Positions 10,746-22,859 are shown, counted from the stretch's first letter. The stretch is DNA of 64,000 nt from Massospora cicadina (GCA_022478985.1 JAKSZP010000010.1:368033-432032); one strand, 5' to 3'. Made by a program: numbers and translations. Notes: generated by a model from the letters alone, not told the origin.

Positions 10746-11970
10746 TCTTGCCTAGGGGACACATACTTATAAAGAAACCTACTATGAACTCTATTGATAA
10801 CAGTACCAGTTATAATAGCTGCAATGGAGTATTCAATACCCTGATGATAAATAATATGGTGTGAACCAGCTCTTTTGGTATCGGGTTTGTGAATCCATCA
10901 TCCAGGTCTATGATGATAGAAGAGTACAAGATCCCCAATCTAATATTCAGGTAACGTAGGTCGACTAGCATTAGTTTCTAGTTCCCTCTTTTGAGGTTGT
11001 AGCAGCAAGAGAACCTGAGGCCGAGGCTTGTACTTGGATGATTTCATCAGCTAGTCTCCTCATAGCTAAATCAGTAATTTGCGGGGTTGCAGCATCAAGT
11101 ATAGGTTGTACACTTGAGGGTAGAATATATCCTGACTTTAAAGAGCCTTGAAGGGAGATATTTTAATTATATGATGGTAGCTAACCCTATAGGCTAACAT
11201 CACACTAGGAAAGTAGAAATTTTATCTACTAGGATCGTTGGAGGCCATCTTTTGAAGAATGGCTACAATGGTACCATTTGCTCGTTCAACTGCACCATTA
11301 GTAAAAGGATTATAAGGGGTCATATATGACTGATAGGTACCCATTAATTTATTAAGCTCAGATACCATCTGAGAAACAAAGTTAGTCCCTTTATCAGATA
11401 ATAGAACTTTTGGGCTACCATGCCAGGAGAAAACTTGCTTAGAAGGAAGGATGCAGTACCCTTATAGGTGACTGTGTAAACAGAGAAAGCTTCAACTCAT
11501 TTGGTAAAATGGCCGATAGCTAATATAATATAACAATGTCCATAAGTAGCAGTAGGGAGAGGGCCCACCATATTGATACTCATAGTAGAAAAAGGTTCTG
11601 AAGGTCTCACGATTTTGTGTTGGTAATTTAGATTTCCACCACACTGTTGTTGGCAAATGAGACAAGTCTCTAACACATCATGAACAGTTTCCAGCATGTT
11701 GTCTCAATAACAATGTTTTTTTAACCACTGTAAAGTCTCAGCGACAGCCTCATGACCTACAGTTTGATGAGCCTCCATAATAGTATCAATCCTTGCAGAG
11801 GGCTTAATAAAAGGCGACCATTGAGATTTCAACTTCTTATATAAGGAACCTTCTTTAACTTGAGTATTCTCAGTTAAGGATTGTAGCTTTAAAATAACGT
11901 CCTTAGATTCACGATACCAGAGTTCAGGTCTGCCAATCAAATCATAGATATGATCCTCCTCAGCATTGAA
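10746..11970 (-). pseudogene. G2 integrase
   Basis: Zinc domain residues are EAHQTVGHE and LETCLICQQQC (HHCC) between 11,640 and 11,790. The core follows with SINMVGPLP (catalytic Asp replaced by Asn) and AIGHFTK (the usual D of IDHFTK is G). The region down to 10,746 holds further core relics such as QLNEQMV near 11,280. Several catalytic positions are lost, so the protein would be inactive even without its stops. Confidence 0.8.
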
Positions 11971-11975
11971 TAATG

Positions 11976-12450
11976 TTAGTATAGGTAATAGAGAAAGTCC
12001 ATCAGCATTTTGGTGTATAGCTCCAGCGCGATGTTGAATTGTAAAGTCAAAATTTGGAGTTTTAACGCCCCTCTAGATAAGCGTCCATCAGGATCCTTCA
12101 TTTGTTGTAACCATGTCAAGGAAGCATGATCCGTGATGAAAGTGAAATGTTTGCCATAGAGATAAGGGTAAAAATGTTTAATGGCGGATAGGACTGCAAG
12201 GCATTCCCTCTTGGTAACACTATTACTGCGTTCTGCCTTGGAAATGGTTTTACTATAATAAGCGATGGGATGATCAACTAGGTTAGAATCATGCTGAGCC
12301 AGAATTGCCAATAGCAACATCACTGGCATCAGTAAATAAGATAAAGGGTTCTGAAAAATCAGGATGGGCTAAAATTAGGGCACTAACTAAAGCTTGGCAC
12401 AAAAGATAAAAAGCTTGCTGCTGCGATTCTTCCCATAAGAAATGAACTTC
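11976..12450 (-). pseudogene. G2 RNase H
   Basis: The minus strand shows HPIAYYSKTISKAERSN, RECLAVLSAIKHF, FITDHASLTWLQ and MKDPDGRLSRGALKLQ, a well preserved gypsy RNase H. The DAS motif at its start is in another frame near 12,320. It follows the RT directly, as in all gypsy pols. Confidence 0.85.
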
Positions 12451-12459
12451 CTTGTGCAA

Positions 12460-13300
12460 TAAATAACTAAAGGCTCCTCAATATCAGAAAAATGGGGGAT
12501 GAATTGTTGTTAATAACCAACCATCCCTAAAAACAATTAAATATCGCACAAGCTTTTAGGAACAGGCATGTACAAAATAGCTTGTATCTTATTAAATAAG
12601 GGTAAAATTCCATTGTGATTATTTTTTTTGGCCTAAGAAGTCCATCTCAGTTTTGAAAAAGCAAACTTAGATGGTTTTAGCTTAAGCGAAGCATGGCGCA
12701 TTTGACCAAATACTTTCTTTAAATGAGCCAAGTACTCATTAAAAGTTTGAGAGAAAACAGTAACATCATTTAAATAAACCAAAACACAGAGAAGTTTCAA
12801 ATCCTTAAATAAGCCATCCATGGCTCTTTGAAAAGTAGCAGGGCATTATAATACCCCTATGGCATATGAGCAGGCTCAAATAACCCCTCACTAGAGATTA
12901 AGACACATTTTTGATGGTCTTCCAGAACCAGGTCAATTTGCCAGTAGCCACTAGCAAGGTCCATGGCTGAGAAGAATTGTGACAAAAAAATAGTCTTAAG
13001 GAATCATCAATGCAAGGTAGAGGATAAGAATCCTTTTGGGTAACAGCATTAAGCTAATAATAGTCCATAACCACTCAATGACCTCCATCTTTTTTCCAGA
13101 TGAGTAGTAGAGGAGAATACCATAAACTCTTAGAAGGCTTAAGTAGCCCCGCATCAAGGAGTTGTTTCAATTCCACTGAGATCTGAGCCTCCTCGACTTT
13201 AGATTTGCGATAAGGCTGAGCTCAAATAGGGGGAGTATCCCCAGTTTTCATCTGATGCTGCACACCTTTTATTAGCCCAAAATCTCCAGGACCCTTGGCG
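12460..13300 (-). pseudogene. G2 reverse transcriptase
   Basis: The palm motif reads VLVYLNDVTVFSQTF at about 12,740-12,790 (YLDD changed to YLND). The following KLKPSKFAF stretch and the N-terminal SP.WYSPLLLIWKK-type region at about 13,080-13,150 are visible in different frames. Several frameshifts separate the pieces. Confidence 0.8.
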
Positions 13301-13959
13301 AATATATCCGCATACTCTTCAATCAGAGCCTCGGCTTTATGCTGTTCTTCAAGAGTGAGTGAATCTCCAAATTTAATGTCAACTCTAGCAATAATAGGGG
13401 GATCTTCTAGACCAAAAAATCACATAAATACTCACATCCCAAGATGGATAAAGATTTCATTCACAGGAGTAGGCTGCACATAAGTGATAGGGTTATTTCG
13501 ATTCAATCACATAGGTCAAGAGGTGAGTTTAGCTAGTAAGACTATAATAGTCCCATCATAAGCGGGATCAAGGATACCAGGGCAGGTTAAGGCCTCCAAA
13601 TGAGAGGGATTTCTTCTACCAGTAATCTCTAATACATGATCAGCTGGCACAAATACTTGGACTCCAGTATCAGTTATAACTTGAGCTTTTTGGGGAATAG
13701 TAATCTAATTGTTAGATTATAAAGGCATTCCTTCAGAGGCACAAGCTGAAGGAGGCGGAAGAATAGTCCTAGGTCCCAAAATTTGGTACTTAAGACGAGA
13801 TATAGAAGTAGGATATTCCAATAAGCAAACGTGTCATTTGAGTTTGCCTTTGCTATTGGGGAAATCTTGTAAAAGTAAATGTACTCAGTATCCAATTAAA
13901 GAAAGATAATAGTCCTTAAGACTAATTATCACATCAAAATCAATGAGATATTTAGGTTC

Positions 13960-14202
13960 CTAAAGCAAGTCATTACAGTTATTGTCCAATACTACTGCAG
14001 GGGCCAAAACACACAACTTGCCAAAGCGCATTGGAAGGAAAGAATAAGCTCCTATGGATTTAGTGTATGAAGGACCAGCAGTTCCATAGTCTTGAGAATG
14101 ATTTAAGTCTAGCGCCACTTTGATTTTTTTCATAAGTCTGGACGAGATCACATTTATGAGCGATCCCATGTCAATGATAGCTAAAACTTTCAACTTGTAC
14201 AC
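13960..14202 (-). pseudogene. G2 aspartic protease
   Basis: The active-site region reads AIIDMGSLINVISS at about 14,142-14,183. The usual D-T-G-S has become D-M-G-S, which one C-to-T change at a CpG (ACG to ATG) explains. The downstream SRLMKKIKVALDL and AYSFLPMRFG segments resemble the G5 and N0 proteases. It lies between Gag and RT, as expected. Confidence 0.8.
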
Positions 14203-16582
14203 TGACTTCCACCCGGGTCACATCAGTGCCAAAGTACAGGATTGAAAATACTGAGGGACTAAACGGCCAAATTGCATTAGAAGATGAAACAGAAGAGTAA
14301 GAAGAGATAGTATCTTTGTTGGCTAATTCATCAGGAATATCAAGTTCACCAGGAGCGATTATCATATAATAGTCTTTAGGAGTGTTAAAAGTAAGCAATT
14401 GAGGAACAGGAGGTAGGTCAGAATAGGGATCCCATGCCCTATGCTGACTCCTATCTTTTGACTCTTCCGCTTGCTTTTTACAACATAGAGATACCATATG
14501 ACCCACTAGACCGCAATAGCTTCACGTCTCCCTCTTCAGTTTAGGTTTGGGTCTAGGCAGCATCACATGGATATAGGAACGAGGGCTATTAGCAGAGGTC
14601 AGGTGTACCACACCATTAGGAATCTCCATCAGCACCTCTTTGATGTAGAGAATAGATCTGAAATTTCTTTTAGTGATTTTAAATGTAGTAGCTTCTGAGT
14701 AATAGAAGCAAACACACTCATCACAGCCAAAATGGCATCATCTACAGTAATACAATCGCAAGAAGCAAGAGTCTAAGCCTCATGATAGAATTTTCTAGCA
14801 AAACCTTAAATTGACTCTCCTCGCTTGATTTGGATGCTCATAAAGGCTTGCCTTTGGTTAGATAGGATTTGATCACTCCTGAATTCCTTAATAAGGGCGG
14901 TTTTTAACTTAAGCCCACGTATTACAAACCTTAAGGTGAGGAACTATGATTCCTTGAGCAAACCGGCTTATACAAGAAGTAATATGCCGAACTTTCAGTT
15001 GATCTATCGCCCCATCCATTGCTCGCTCATAGACAAATAGAAATGAATGGATGCTACCTTCACCCGGCTCAAACTTATTCTTCAAGGTAGGTTTGAAAGT
15101 GGTGGGTTCATTGCTTAAGACATGTACGCCCAATACTATGACCAGATCAGCTTCAGAGGGTTCAGACTCAGGGATAAAGGTTTAAGTGGGAATTTGGTCA
15201 ACTTGATGTCTTAAATGGTGGAGGTCATCCTGTAAATTTTGAACCCATTGTGTAAGATGGTCATTTGCAGGCGTTTGATTTAAGCTAGAAATTGCAGCAA
15301 GTCTCTCTTCTTTCTTATTAACAAGTAATCCACATTTAGCAGTTAACCACTCAATGGAATCTATTAACAATTCAAGCTGGGTTTCTTGCGTAGTTTAGTT
15401 GGCATCACATAGATGATGAGCATTATCAACACCATCCAATAAGTTGGTTAGAGAATAATCCAGGTCAGTCAGAAGGCCTTCTAGAAATAAGAAACATCCT
15501 TGAGCTATGGCTCAGATTTGGGCTTCTAACGCCTGCACTCTTGAAGCTAGTAGACTTGAAGGTTCAGAATCATGAATTGAAAGCGTTAAGCTGGGGGGAC
15601 CAGGAGGTCCAGGGGGTCCTTGTGAACTGTCATGACCTGCAGGCCCAAGTGGGCCCTGTTGACCTGCAGGGCCTTGAGGACCTCATTCACCAGGGGTCCC
15701 AGGGTCACCAAAGGAGAACTAGGTGGTTACAGGGGTCCAAGAGGACCAACAGGTCCAGGTCCACCTTCTCAAACAGTATCCACATTTGGACAAGTTATTG
15801 AAGTAGCCCGTCTAGTTCAACAAAGCGTTCCTCATGCTGGGCACGCAATTGTCCCAGTTTTTTAGCAATATCATCTTCAAGGGTAGTGATTCAGTGTTGA
15901 ATAGGATTAGTAATATCAGTAACCTGCTGAGATACTTCTTGGCCGATGTAACCCACAACTCAATTGTTAATTCTCACCAGATGGTTATGTATAGCATTGA
16001 TTTCCCTTATATTATCAAGTATGGCTTCCTAATTATCCCAACCAAAGTTAGAAGCCATCTCATATAAAGAGGATAACTGAGAATGAAATTGTTGCGCCAG
16101 GGTCAGCTGGCGTTGGATCTCGAGATTATGAAACCCCAAAATCTGGAGTACGTGATGAATGGCGGGATGTACATACTGCCAGAGGTACTGATTTTTTCTA
16201 ACCAAAACAACTTTGGTATGTTTTAGAACCGCTCCGTTGTATAAGTCCATCATATTAGCTGCAACCTTAGATTCTCAGTCTCGGTTATGATGGGCACCAG
16301 GATGGATAGCCCCCCTTATTAAGCCTTTGACCGTTTCTTCTACATCTGCAGATTGAATTTGATAATTATCTTGGTCAGGGCCCTCAATGGCCAAGTCCAT
16401 AGAATCACAAAATTGAAGATTACTGATATTAGCAGAAGGATCTTCTGCTTGTTGGAGTGTATCCATTGTTTGATACTCATTGATTCCTCAGAAGAGGGGC
16501 TTTCTTCGCTAGACATATTCATTGTCGTGGAAGTATGTTATCACCAGGTAGCCTCAGAAGTAGACCTGGCAGAAAGCACTAG
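14203..16582 (-). pseudogene. G2 Gag (coiled coil, collagen-like segment, capsid, zinc knuckle)
   Basis: Gag is spread over broken minus frames. The N-terminal acidic part lies at about 16,275-16,520. A helical region with QLTLAQQFHSQLSSLYEMA follows at about 16,060-16,150, then the Gly-X-Y segment at 15,590-15,765. A second helical part is at 15,182-15,370. A capsid-like segment (FEPGEGSIHSFLFVYERAM) lies near 15,000-15,090. The zinc knuckle is at 14,483-14,524: CGLVGHMVSLC remains, but the first Cys codon is TGA. Known: Gag forms the particle and binds RNA. The collagen-like insert is unusual. Confidence 0.75.
15590..15765 (-). repeat. Collagen-like Gly-X-Y coding repeat in G2 Gag
   Basis: On the minus strand, GGN-CCN codons recur every three codons, giving peptides such as GPGPVGPLGP and GPQGPAGQQGPLGPAG, and ending SSQGPPGPPGPP. 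About 17-19 Gly-X-Y triplets can be counted, interrupted by a TAA, a TGA (where CGA would give Arg) and one shift. Gly at every third position with Pro-rich X and Y is the collagen triple-helix pattern. It lies between two helical parts of Gag. Confidence 0.85.
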
Positions 16583-17142
16583 TATTGGAATATCCGTGAG
16601 TAATTTGATATTCAGGCGCTACAAAGGCTACAAAATTATTAGTTCCACGGCTCAAGCAAAGATAGAAACAAGTGCAACGAAGTTATTAGTTTCATTGCAA
16701 TAATATATTACAATTGGAAATACAGAATTCTGTAATGAATAGACCAAAATTAAACTACACAAGACAAAAATAGTGGTACTTTATTAGAAAAATGAGGGAT
16801 ATTTATAGGGGTAGCTTGGTTGTTCTTTGTGAGGATTTTTGTGCTTTAACCGAGATAAGATCTTTCCTAATAGATGACCGATTTTGCTAACTATTATTAC
16901 TATACTTGTGATGGTCAGATCTAATAAGGTTCTTATTAAATGAGATCAACCTTCCTGTGGGATGTTTTGCCCCTTCGGATTGCTTAGCCTCATCCTTCAG
17001 AGGAGGCCAATAACTCCAAAGGATTGATCATTGGTCTATCTGAGAATCAGATATCTCTGACGGGGTTCTTAAAATCTCATTAGACTGAGACACCGAAACT
17101 TGATTTTGATTATTTTTGGTCATCAAAGTTGAATCCCCAACA
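16583..17142 (-). repeat. 5' LTR of G2
   Basis: It is the homologue of 10,170-10,731. On the minus strand it starts TGTTGGGG and ends CCAATA. Immediately downstream, TAGTGCTTTCTGCC may be a mutated primer binding site of the TGGTGCT type. This is weaker than in G3-G5. Confidence 0.85.
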
Positions 17143-17147
17143 TATGC

Positions 17148-18290
17148 TCTATTCCTTCTTTGCCTACTTGTAATAAGGCGGATGCAATGGCGAAGTTGGA
17201 GGCAATAAGAAGCCACAATAAGCTCCTTATCAGGATCAACATGGCAAAAGATGGATGTAGACAGCAGGGTGTACTTTACTGCTTGGAAAGCATCCTGAAA
17301 AACTGGGGACCATTGGAACACTTTGGCCCACTTGCCTTATACAAGGGCGCTGCCACCTCAGAAAGACTTTGGCGTAAATTTTGTGAGGAATGTACACGTC
17401 CCCAAAAAGCTCCTCAATTTCTTGACTGAAGTTGGGGTGAACCACTCGCAAATTGCCTTCTCCTTGTCTGGAGTTATCATGTGGCCTTGGTCAAACATGA
17501 CGTTGCCCAGGAAGGTGACCTGGGACTTAAAGAACTCACACTTAATGGTTATCAGCGTAAGGTTGGCTGCCCTTAAACTTTTCACCACTTTCTGCAGGTG
17601 TATCACATGGGACTCATGATCAAGGGAAAACACCAGAATATCATCCATACAGGCCACCGCGCACACACCCAGAAGGTCCTCAAGGCTGCATCTATACGAC
17701 TTTAAAAAGATAGAAGGTGCATTTATAAGCCCAAAAGGCATACCCCAAAGTTAGAAATTTTCTTTTCTGGTTCAGAATGCATTAAGCATCTTCTGGCCCT
17801 TCTTGATCCAGATCTTATTTAACGCATCTAATCACTCTAGTTTGGAGAAAACTCAGTCCTTCTTTACATAGCGAGAAATCTCAGAGTTTAAAGGGATGGG
17901 ATGTAAATATGGTACAGTGACATTTTTTATGTTTCCATAATCTACACATGAGCGTAGAGTACCATTGGCTTCCTCCACAAAGAGAAGTGGGGAGCATACT
18001 GGAGAGGTACGTTGAAATATTGAGCCTTTAGCTAACTGCTCTAGGGCCCACACATCCAATGCTGTTTCCTCCCATAAAGTCAAGGGGTAAATGGGAGATG
18101 ATATAATTACCAGATCCATAATGAGTTTGAACTCACAATCAAACTCTAAATGAGCTGGTAGTACATTGGCTGAAGCCGTATCAAACGAAAATTCCAGACC
18201 CCTCAAACAAGAAAGTAATTGTACATCCAAAGAGGGCTTCAGAGCGGCGCTAGACTGAGTGTGTTGACATTGGGCCATCGAGGCAAATTG
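17148..18290 (-). pseudogene. G1 reverse transcriptase and N-terminal RNase H
   Basis: From right to left on the minus strand: the RT N-terminus with TSPVCSPLLFV and LRSCVDYGNIK near 17,930-18,030; MPFGLINAPSIF near 17,710-17,741; the intact palm motif CMDDILVFS near 17,640; CEFFKSQVTFLG; the connection (MFQWSPVFQDAFQAV near 17,300); and the start of RNase H ending at the G2 junction. Stops and frameshifts occur, but the catalytic DD is kept. Confidence 0.88.
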
Positions 18291-18479
18291 CCCTGAAAGT
18301 TTGCTTCAGACATGAGGGATAACTAAATCATGGCTATTCTTTTAAGTTAATGACATGGTGTTGTCTTTCAAGTTGGTTTTGACGTCAAACTTTTGCCACC
18401 ACTCCACTCCCAAAACAATGGGCAACAAGATGATTTTAATTGCTTGGAGGCGGTCAGCCAAATGATATTTGCCAACTTG

Positions 18480-18671
18480 TTAATCAACTAACCCTAGAAC
18501 CTTCAGCGTGGAAATACCTTGTGAAGCCTCTCCCCTAACCATACCACCCAGAAAGTAACTCAACTCAAGATAGTTGGATAGGTTTTGGTCAATAAAATCC
18601 TCAGAGGCTCTTGTATCTACTAAAATACTTGTGCTGATTTTCCCTAAAGGGGATGAAAGGGTATCAGTCAA
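18480..18671 (-). pseudogene. G1 aspartic protease
   Basis: The minus strand reads STSILVDTRASEDFIDQNL, where gypsy proteases have LVDSGAS-x-x-FID. The catalytic Asp is kept but the active-site Gly is Arg. It lies directly upstream of RT in the pol order. Confidence 0.75.
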
Positions 18672-18699
18672 AAAAAATATCCAGAATGGTCTTCATTTA

Positions 18700-20176
18700 T
18701 AGCAGACAACGCTAATACTTCACCAGAAAAGTCTTCATCAGGCACAAGCATGCCTCCAGGATAACTTTCTGCATCATAGAATGGAGAGGGATAGTTGGCC
18801 ACTCTTACTACTGAGGTCACATATCCCACCATAATTTAGCAATTGCATAATTCATTTATATTGTAATAAGAACTTTTTCTCCAACTCCTGTGTTCTGCGA
18901 ATCATGGTAGAGGTAAAGCGTGGGCTCTCTGGGGTGATCTGTTATACAAAGATGGGTTTCATACTAGAGCCACAAGAGATGATATTTGGCTCACTTATAA
19001 TTAATGAATTCACATTATAAAACGCATTTTTGGGCATCAAAAACCCCATTTTGGATTTTAATGGCCAGTTGTACATCGTTCTTTAAGCCATCACCCCCAG
19101 ACCCTTTGTTGATGACCCCACTTTCACCATCCAAACACGGTGTGGAGAAAGTCTATACCAATAACATCATTTTTGTTAATTTTGGGGATAGAATCTTTTA
19201 GACCCCCAAATTCCACCAAAACAGAGAAGGATTCAATGGGGAGCTCTGCCCCATTCAAGGAAAAACAATAGTCTCGAGCAGCATATTTATAGGGTCAGCA
19301 ACGGGTGACATCATCATGGCAGAATAAACTGAGACATCAAATTTAACTTTGGGGCTGACCCCTGCTCGCCTTTCAATTCCAACAAAAATGAACAAATTGA
19401 GGGATAATAATCCCTTTTTTCAGAGGTGCATGTAATTTTTTGGTGTTGGTATTTATAGGGGCCGCCCCAGATGAAACAATGATGGACAAATTAACTGGCA
19501 CCTTTTTAGATTTGGGCGGGGAAATTGTTCTAAAAAGCTTCAATCAGATGATTAAAGCCAGTTGAGAACGCTTGACTCACTCAAGTGTCCATTGTAGGGG
19601 CATCCAAAGTGGCACAGAAAAATGATGTTTGGGACACGATGGACAAAGGTAAAACCTTGACACAGTAAAAATTTACAAAGAACTAGGCACATAACACGCT
19701 CAACACCAAGGTGAACAAGTGACCCACCGGAGAGTTCAAAAGAAGTGGCACAAGGTTGCCCTGTCACCACAGGGACACTTCACACTCTCCATTCTCTCAA
19801 ACACCCACATCACAAATTTATAAATATAAAGCACCCAGGCAGTTGCCTTGGGTAGAAGTCAATGCAGCCACTCAACTCCTGGAGGAGGGGAGTTGGGGCT
19901 GGGCTTATTATAACGGGATACAGGGGTGGGGAACTTGGAAGCCTGAGAAACAGGGCTTCAAACTGTCCATTCCTACCATGTACTTACCAAAGGGCGGAAG
20001 TTTCACCATGAGCAGCAAAAAAGAAAAAGCCCCTCTGGCACACCATCAATGAGAATGTATTACTGGTGACAAAAACGTTTAACCACGATGCACAGCCAAA
20101 GTGCCCAAATACCACTATGAAGACCTTCCACCCGGAATAAGTCTTGGCAAGACCAAAAATAATGTTCGTAGTCTAA
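18700..20176 (-). pseudogene. G1 gag region, strongly decayed
   Basis: This 1.5-kb stretch between protease and 5' LTR must hold Gag by position. No continuous frame, capsid motif or certain zinc knuckle could be read. Short open pieces exist on both strands, and no collagen-like repeat is seen. The sequence next to the 5' LTR does not match the primer binding site of the other families. Confidence 0.5.
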
Positions 20177-20887
20177 TGTCAAGAGCGTGTCTGTAATGCT
20201 CTGGTTCCAGTAGAGGTGGGCAAGAGCCCACACCACTGCTACAGAACCCACTGCAGAGTAAAGAGCACACAAAGTACCCCCCAGAAGGGCGGTGCACAGA
20301 AGAGTCTGAGCAAGAATGGCATGCATTTGGCTAATTTGGACCTATGGGAGGTTGGCAAACAGGACTGAATAAATACACATTTACAAAAATTAAAACAAAC
20401 GAGTTTTATTAAACCAGACGACCAATGTAGAAAGTTGGTCTTACAGAAACATACTTAAACACTTAGGGGAGAGCTGTCAATTTGTGGAAGTGGTGCTAAG
20501 CCTTGGCAAACCAATAGGTGCACACTACCATTGGCCAGGGTCCTGTAACTTGAGATTGTCTGAACTCGAGTTATAGATTGCAAATTTGCTTGTCCCAACT
20601 TAGCAATTTTTAAAGACAGAACAGGTTTCAAATCCCTGTTTCTCCAATAACCATAAAGAGCCATTTGAATTGAGGACGTAGCTGGTGCGTTTTAACGCCC
20701 TGTCTGTAATGCCAGGCTGAGCATCACTCACATCCCCAGGACCAACCTGGGCATACCTTGCCTGTGCCCAGCGTTGATCCAGGGTATGTTCAAGTCAGGA
20801 AGGCCTTGTAACGTGACCTTTTTGGCCTCCTGACGACCAGCCTTGTCATTGCAATCATCCCCTCAATTATATCGTATAGCCATGGTA
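20177..20887 (-). repeat. 5' LTR of G1
   Basis: It matches 6,342-7,048 along its length. The plus-strand start TGTCAAGAGCG keeps the ancestral terminus. The right end has decayed (CCATGGTA in place of CCATGACA). The T LTR2 resumes directly after it. Confidence 0.85.
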
Positions 20888-20977
20888 AATTTAATCTTGA
20901 ATAAACCCACTCAACTGTAAAAATCTACAAATGGTATTATAAGAAAATAATCACTTGATCTTGGCATCCACTATGAC
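20888..20977 (+). repeat. LTR2 of element T, middle segment
   Basis: This 90-bp remnant matches 39,462-39,535 in LTR3 (for example GCATCCACTATGA in both). It shows that G1 and G3 landed about 90 bp apart in one LTR. The last five bases, ATGAC, are the G3 target duplication. Confidence 0.8.
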
Positions 20978-21589
20978 TATTGGCTTCAATGTTATAGTGG
21001 AGTTAGATAGTTGATATTTTGTTTGTGCGAAGATGTCCTGTTTAAAGGTTTGATCTTCCGTTGAGGATGTCTCTTAGTGATGGAGTGGCCCCTGAAGGCA
21101 ATGGAAAATCACTTTTGCGTTAAGTAAGGTCTGTTAATAAAACTATTATAATTCATGATTTCTAAAGCTATAGCTATAAATATGCAAAATAATGTAAAAT
21201 TTACGCTAATTTGAAGTACAGGAAAGTTCTCAGAAACAATGTTATTAAGTCAAATTTTTTAAAATATATAAGATGTGCAAGATCCTTGTGGCGTAAAGAG
21301 AATCTAGTCCTCCATGATCAGGATCTTCACTTCTCACTCAATATGAGGGCGAGCAGTATTCATTTTTTTCTGAAAAAATCTACTGCCATGCCCTCATTGT
21401 TTATGTTCATTAGGATTATGGCTCCGTGATTTGGGTAACAGTTTTACATAGCTGTCAAATGATGGCTCAATCAGAATGTATCTTGTGAAAACTCCTTTAC
21501 TCCTTCTATATATTCTTGTCCATTTGGTGCAATCATTAATCAACTGACAAATCGCTCATACCATCAGACACTTTTCTGAAAAAATGTCA
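20978..21589 (-). repeat. 3' LTR of G3
   Basis: It aligns with 35,879-36,553, for example GGATGTCTCTTAGTGATGGAG here and GATGGCTCTTAGCGAAGTATT there. The plus-strand start TATTGGCTT has an abnormal terminus like that of G2. The right end is set by alignment and is good to about 10 bp. Confidence 0.75.
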
Positions 21590-22185
21590 AACTGCTCATT
21601 ACATAGATCTATGATAGGCCTTGATTGTAAGCCAGCATGAATTCTGACAGTGCAACCCTCAAGCTTCTGTTGGAGATGACATAAGCCCAAAGATATGAAT
21701 CATGATTCCTACTTTTACAGTTTCCCTGAATGACATTTGCATTGGAATACTTGGAACACCTTGTATATGATGAAATATGGACCCAACCAGGAGGTGACAA
21801 GTTTTGTGAACATCCGCCAGGGAAATGATTATAAAATACAATGCGATCTCTGATTTTAAAAAGTAGTAATAGCTTGTCAATGAGCAATGAACCGCCTAGT
21901 TAATTATAGTGTTTATAACAATCTCTTGTTTAGCAAGCATTTATAATATAATTATATTGTTGGCTAATGCCCTATTAATTACTTCAGCATTTCTATAAGT
22001 GGAAGAGTCTACTAGCAGTTGAATACTGCTAATTAAATATGGTTCTCACCCATAAAGGCCTGGAATGGCAACATTTTGATTACCATGCTATACTTATCTT
22101 ATAGGGTAGCAATAATTATGGCAGATAAAGATTTCATTGCACGGGATCAGTGGCTGCCAAATTGCAAATTAAATATGAGGGTACC
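21590..22185 (-). pseudogene. G3 integrase, C-terminal part
   Basis: This decayed minus-strand sequence lies between the 3' LTR and the G4 insertion. By position it holds the end of the integrase core and its C-terminal domain. An open piece at 21,609-21,887 has few recognisable residues. The core reads on from 28,749 across G4. Confidence 0.55.
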
Positions 22186-22757
22186 TGTCACAATTCTGAT
22201 ATAACTTGATGATGATAATGGGACAGCTAGGGCGGAATCTGCCAAAAATGGTATCAGTTATGACTATTTGAGTGCCTTGAGACGAGGCGATATTGGGACA
22301 TAACGGGTTTTTATTGGATATAACAGGTTTTATTGGATCGCCTCTATATAAGGCGATAAGGCAATAAGGCGATGTCAATATTTGACAAATATGAAGTAAA
22401 TCGCCTACAATTAGGGCGACAGAGTATTAGAGAATAACAAGCTGAATTTTAGGAGAATTGACGGAAAAGAATACCCCAAGCCATGTGAGCAGTATCGCCT
22501 GAAGCTGCTATATATAAGCAAGATGGGCGATTTATAGAGGTAGGTTGTTTATAGCGTAGAAGAGATGGGACAGCGAAAGGTAGCTGTATTTATAAAAATA
22601 AATAAAGAATCAATTGGGGCAATTGCTCCTATTTTAAGTATATCTTCAAGTATGCCTGAAGGACTAACAATCCCCACATTATCTGTCTGTTGCTCAGTGG
22701 GTTTGACCTGTGTGAATAACATGTCAGATGCCAACAATACTGTCCAAATTTATAACA
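22186..22757 (+). repeat. 5' LTR of G4, with TATA box
   Basis: It starts TGTCACAATTCTG and ends TTTATAACA, and aligns with 28,183-28,743. A TATATATAAG box at 22,509-22,518 (TGTATATAAG in the 3' LTR at 28,496) and an AATAAA near 22,602 are the likely promoter and polyadenylation signals. GCGAT motifs recur within 22,330-22,420. Confidence 0.88.
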
Positions 22758-22758
22758 A

Positions 22759-22776
22759 TGGTGCTCACTACAGGGG
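22759..22776 (+). other. Primer binding site of G4
   Basis: TGGTGCTCACTACAGGGG starts one base after the LTR. It has the TGG start expected for pairing with a tRNA CCA end. Near-identical copies follow the LTRs of G5 and T; a mutated one follows G3. Confidence 0.85.
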
Positions 22777-22859
22777 GACCATTGATCAACCACCTAAACT
22801 CTGGAACTCAAGTCACCAGCCAAGGCTTACACAAGCTGTGTTGTTAGGAATCTTCATGG

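Larger units (their letters stand above)
10170..17142 (-). mobile_element. Gypsy element G2 with collagen-like Gag segment
   Basis: LTRs at 10,170-10,731 and 16,583-17,142 bracket minus-strand gag-PR-RT-RNase H-INT. The flanks GATGC (10,165-10,169) and TATGC (17,143-17,147) fit a 5-bp duplication within the RNase H of G1. The two LTRs are alike over their full length; the termini on the minus strand are TGTT...AATA rather than TG...CA. A purine tract lies next to the 3' LTR, and a degenerate primer binding site next to the 5' LTR. All genes are broken. Confidence 0.88.
6342..20887 (-). mobile_element. Chromovirus-type gypsy element G1
   Basis: Two LTRs (6,342-7,048 and 20,177-20,887) bracket a minus-strand gag-PR-RT-RNase H-INT-chromodomain order. 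The outside flanks AATTA (6,337-6,341) and AATTT (20,888-20,892) fit a 5-bp duplication, and the T LTR continues across. The body is interrupted by element S2a in integrase and by G2 in RNase H; without them G1 is about 6.4 kb. No primer binding site like that of the other families is seen next to the 5' LTR. All coding parts are broken. Confidence 0.85.
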
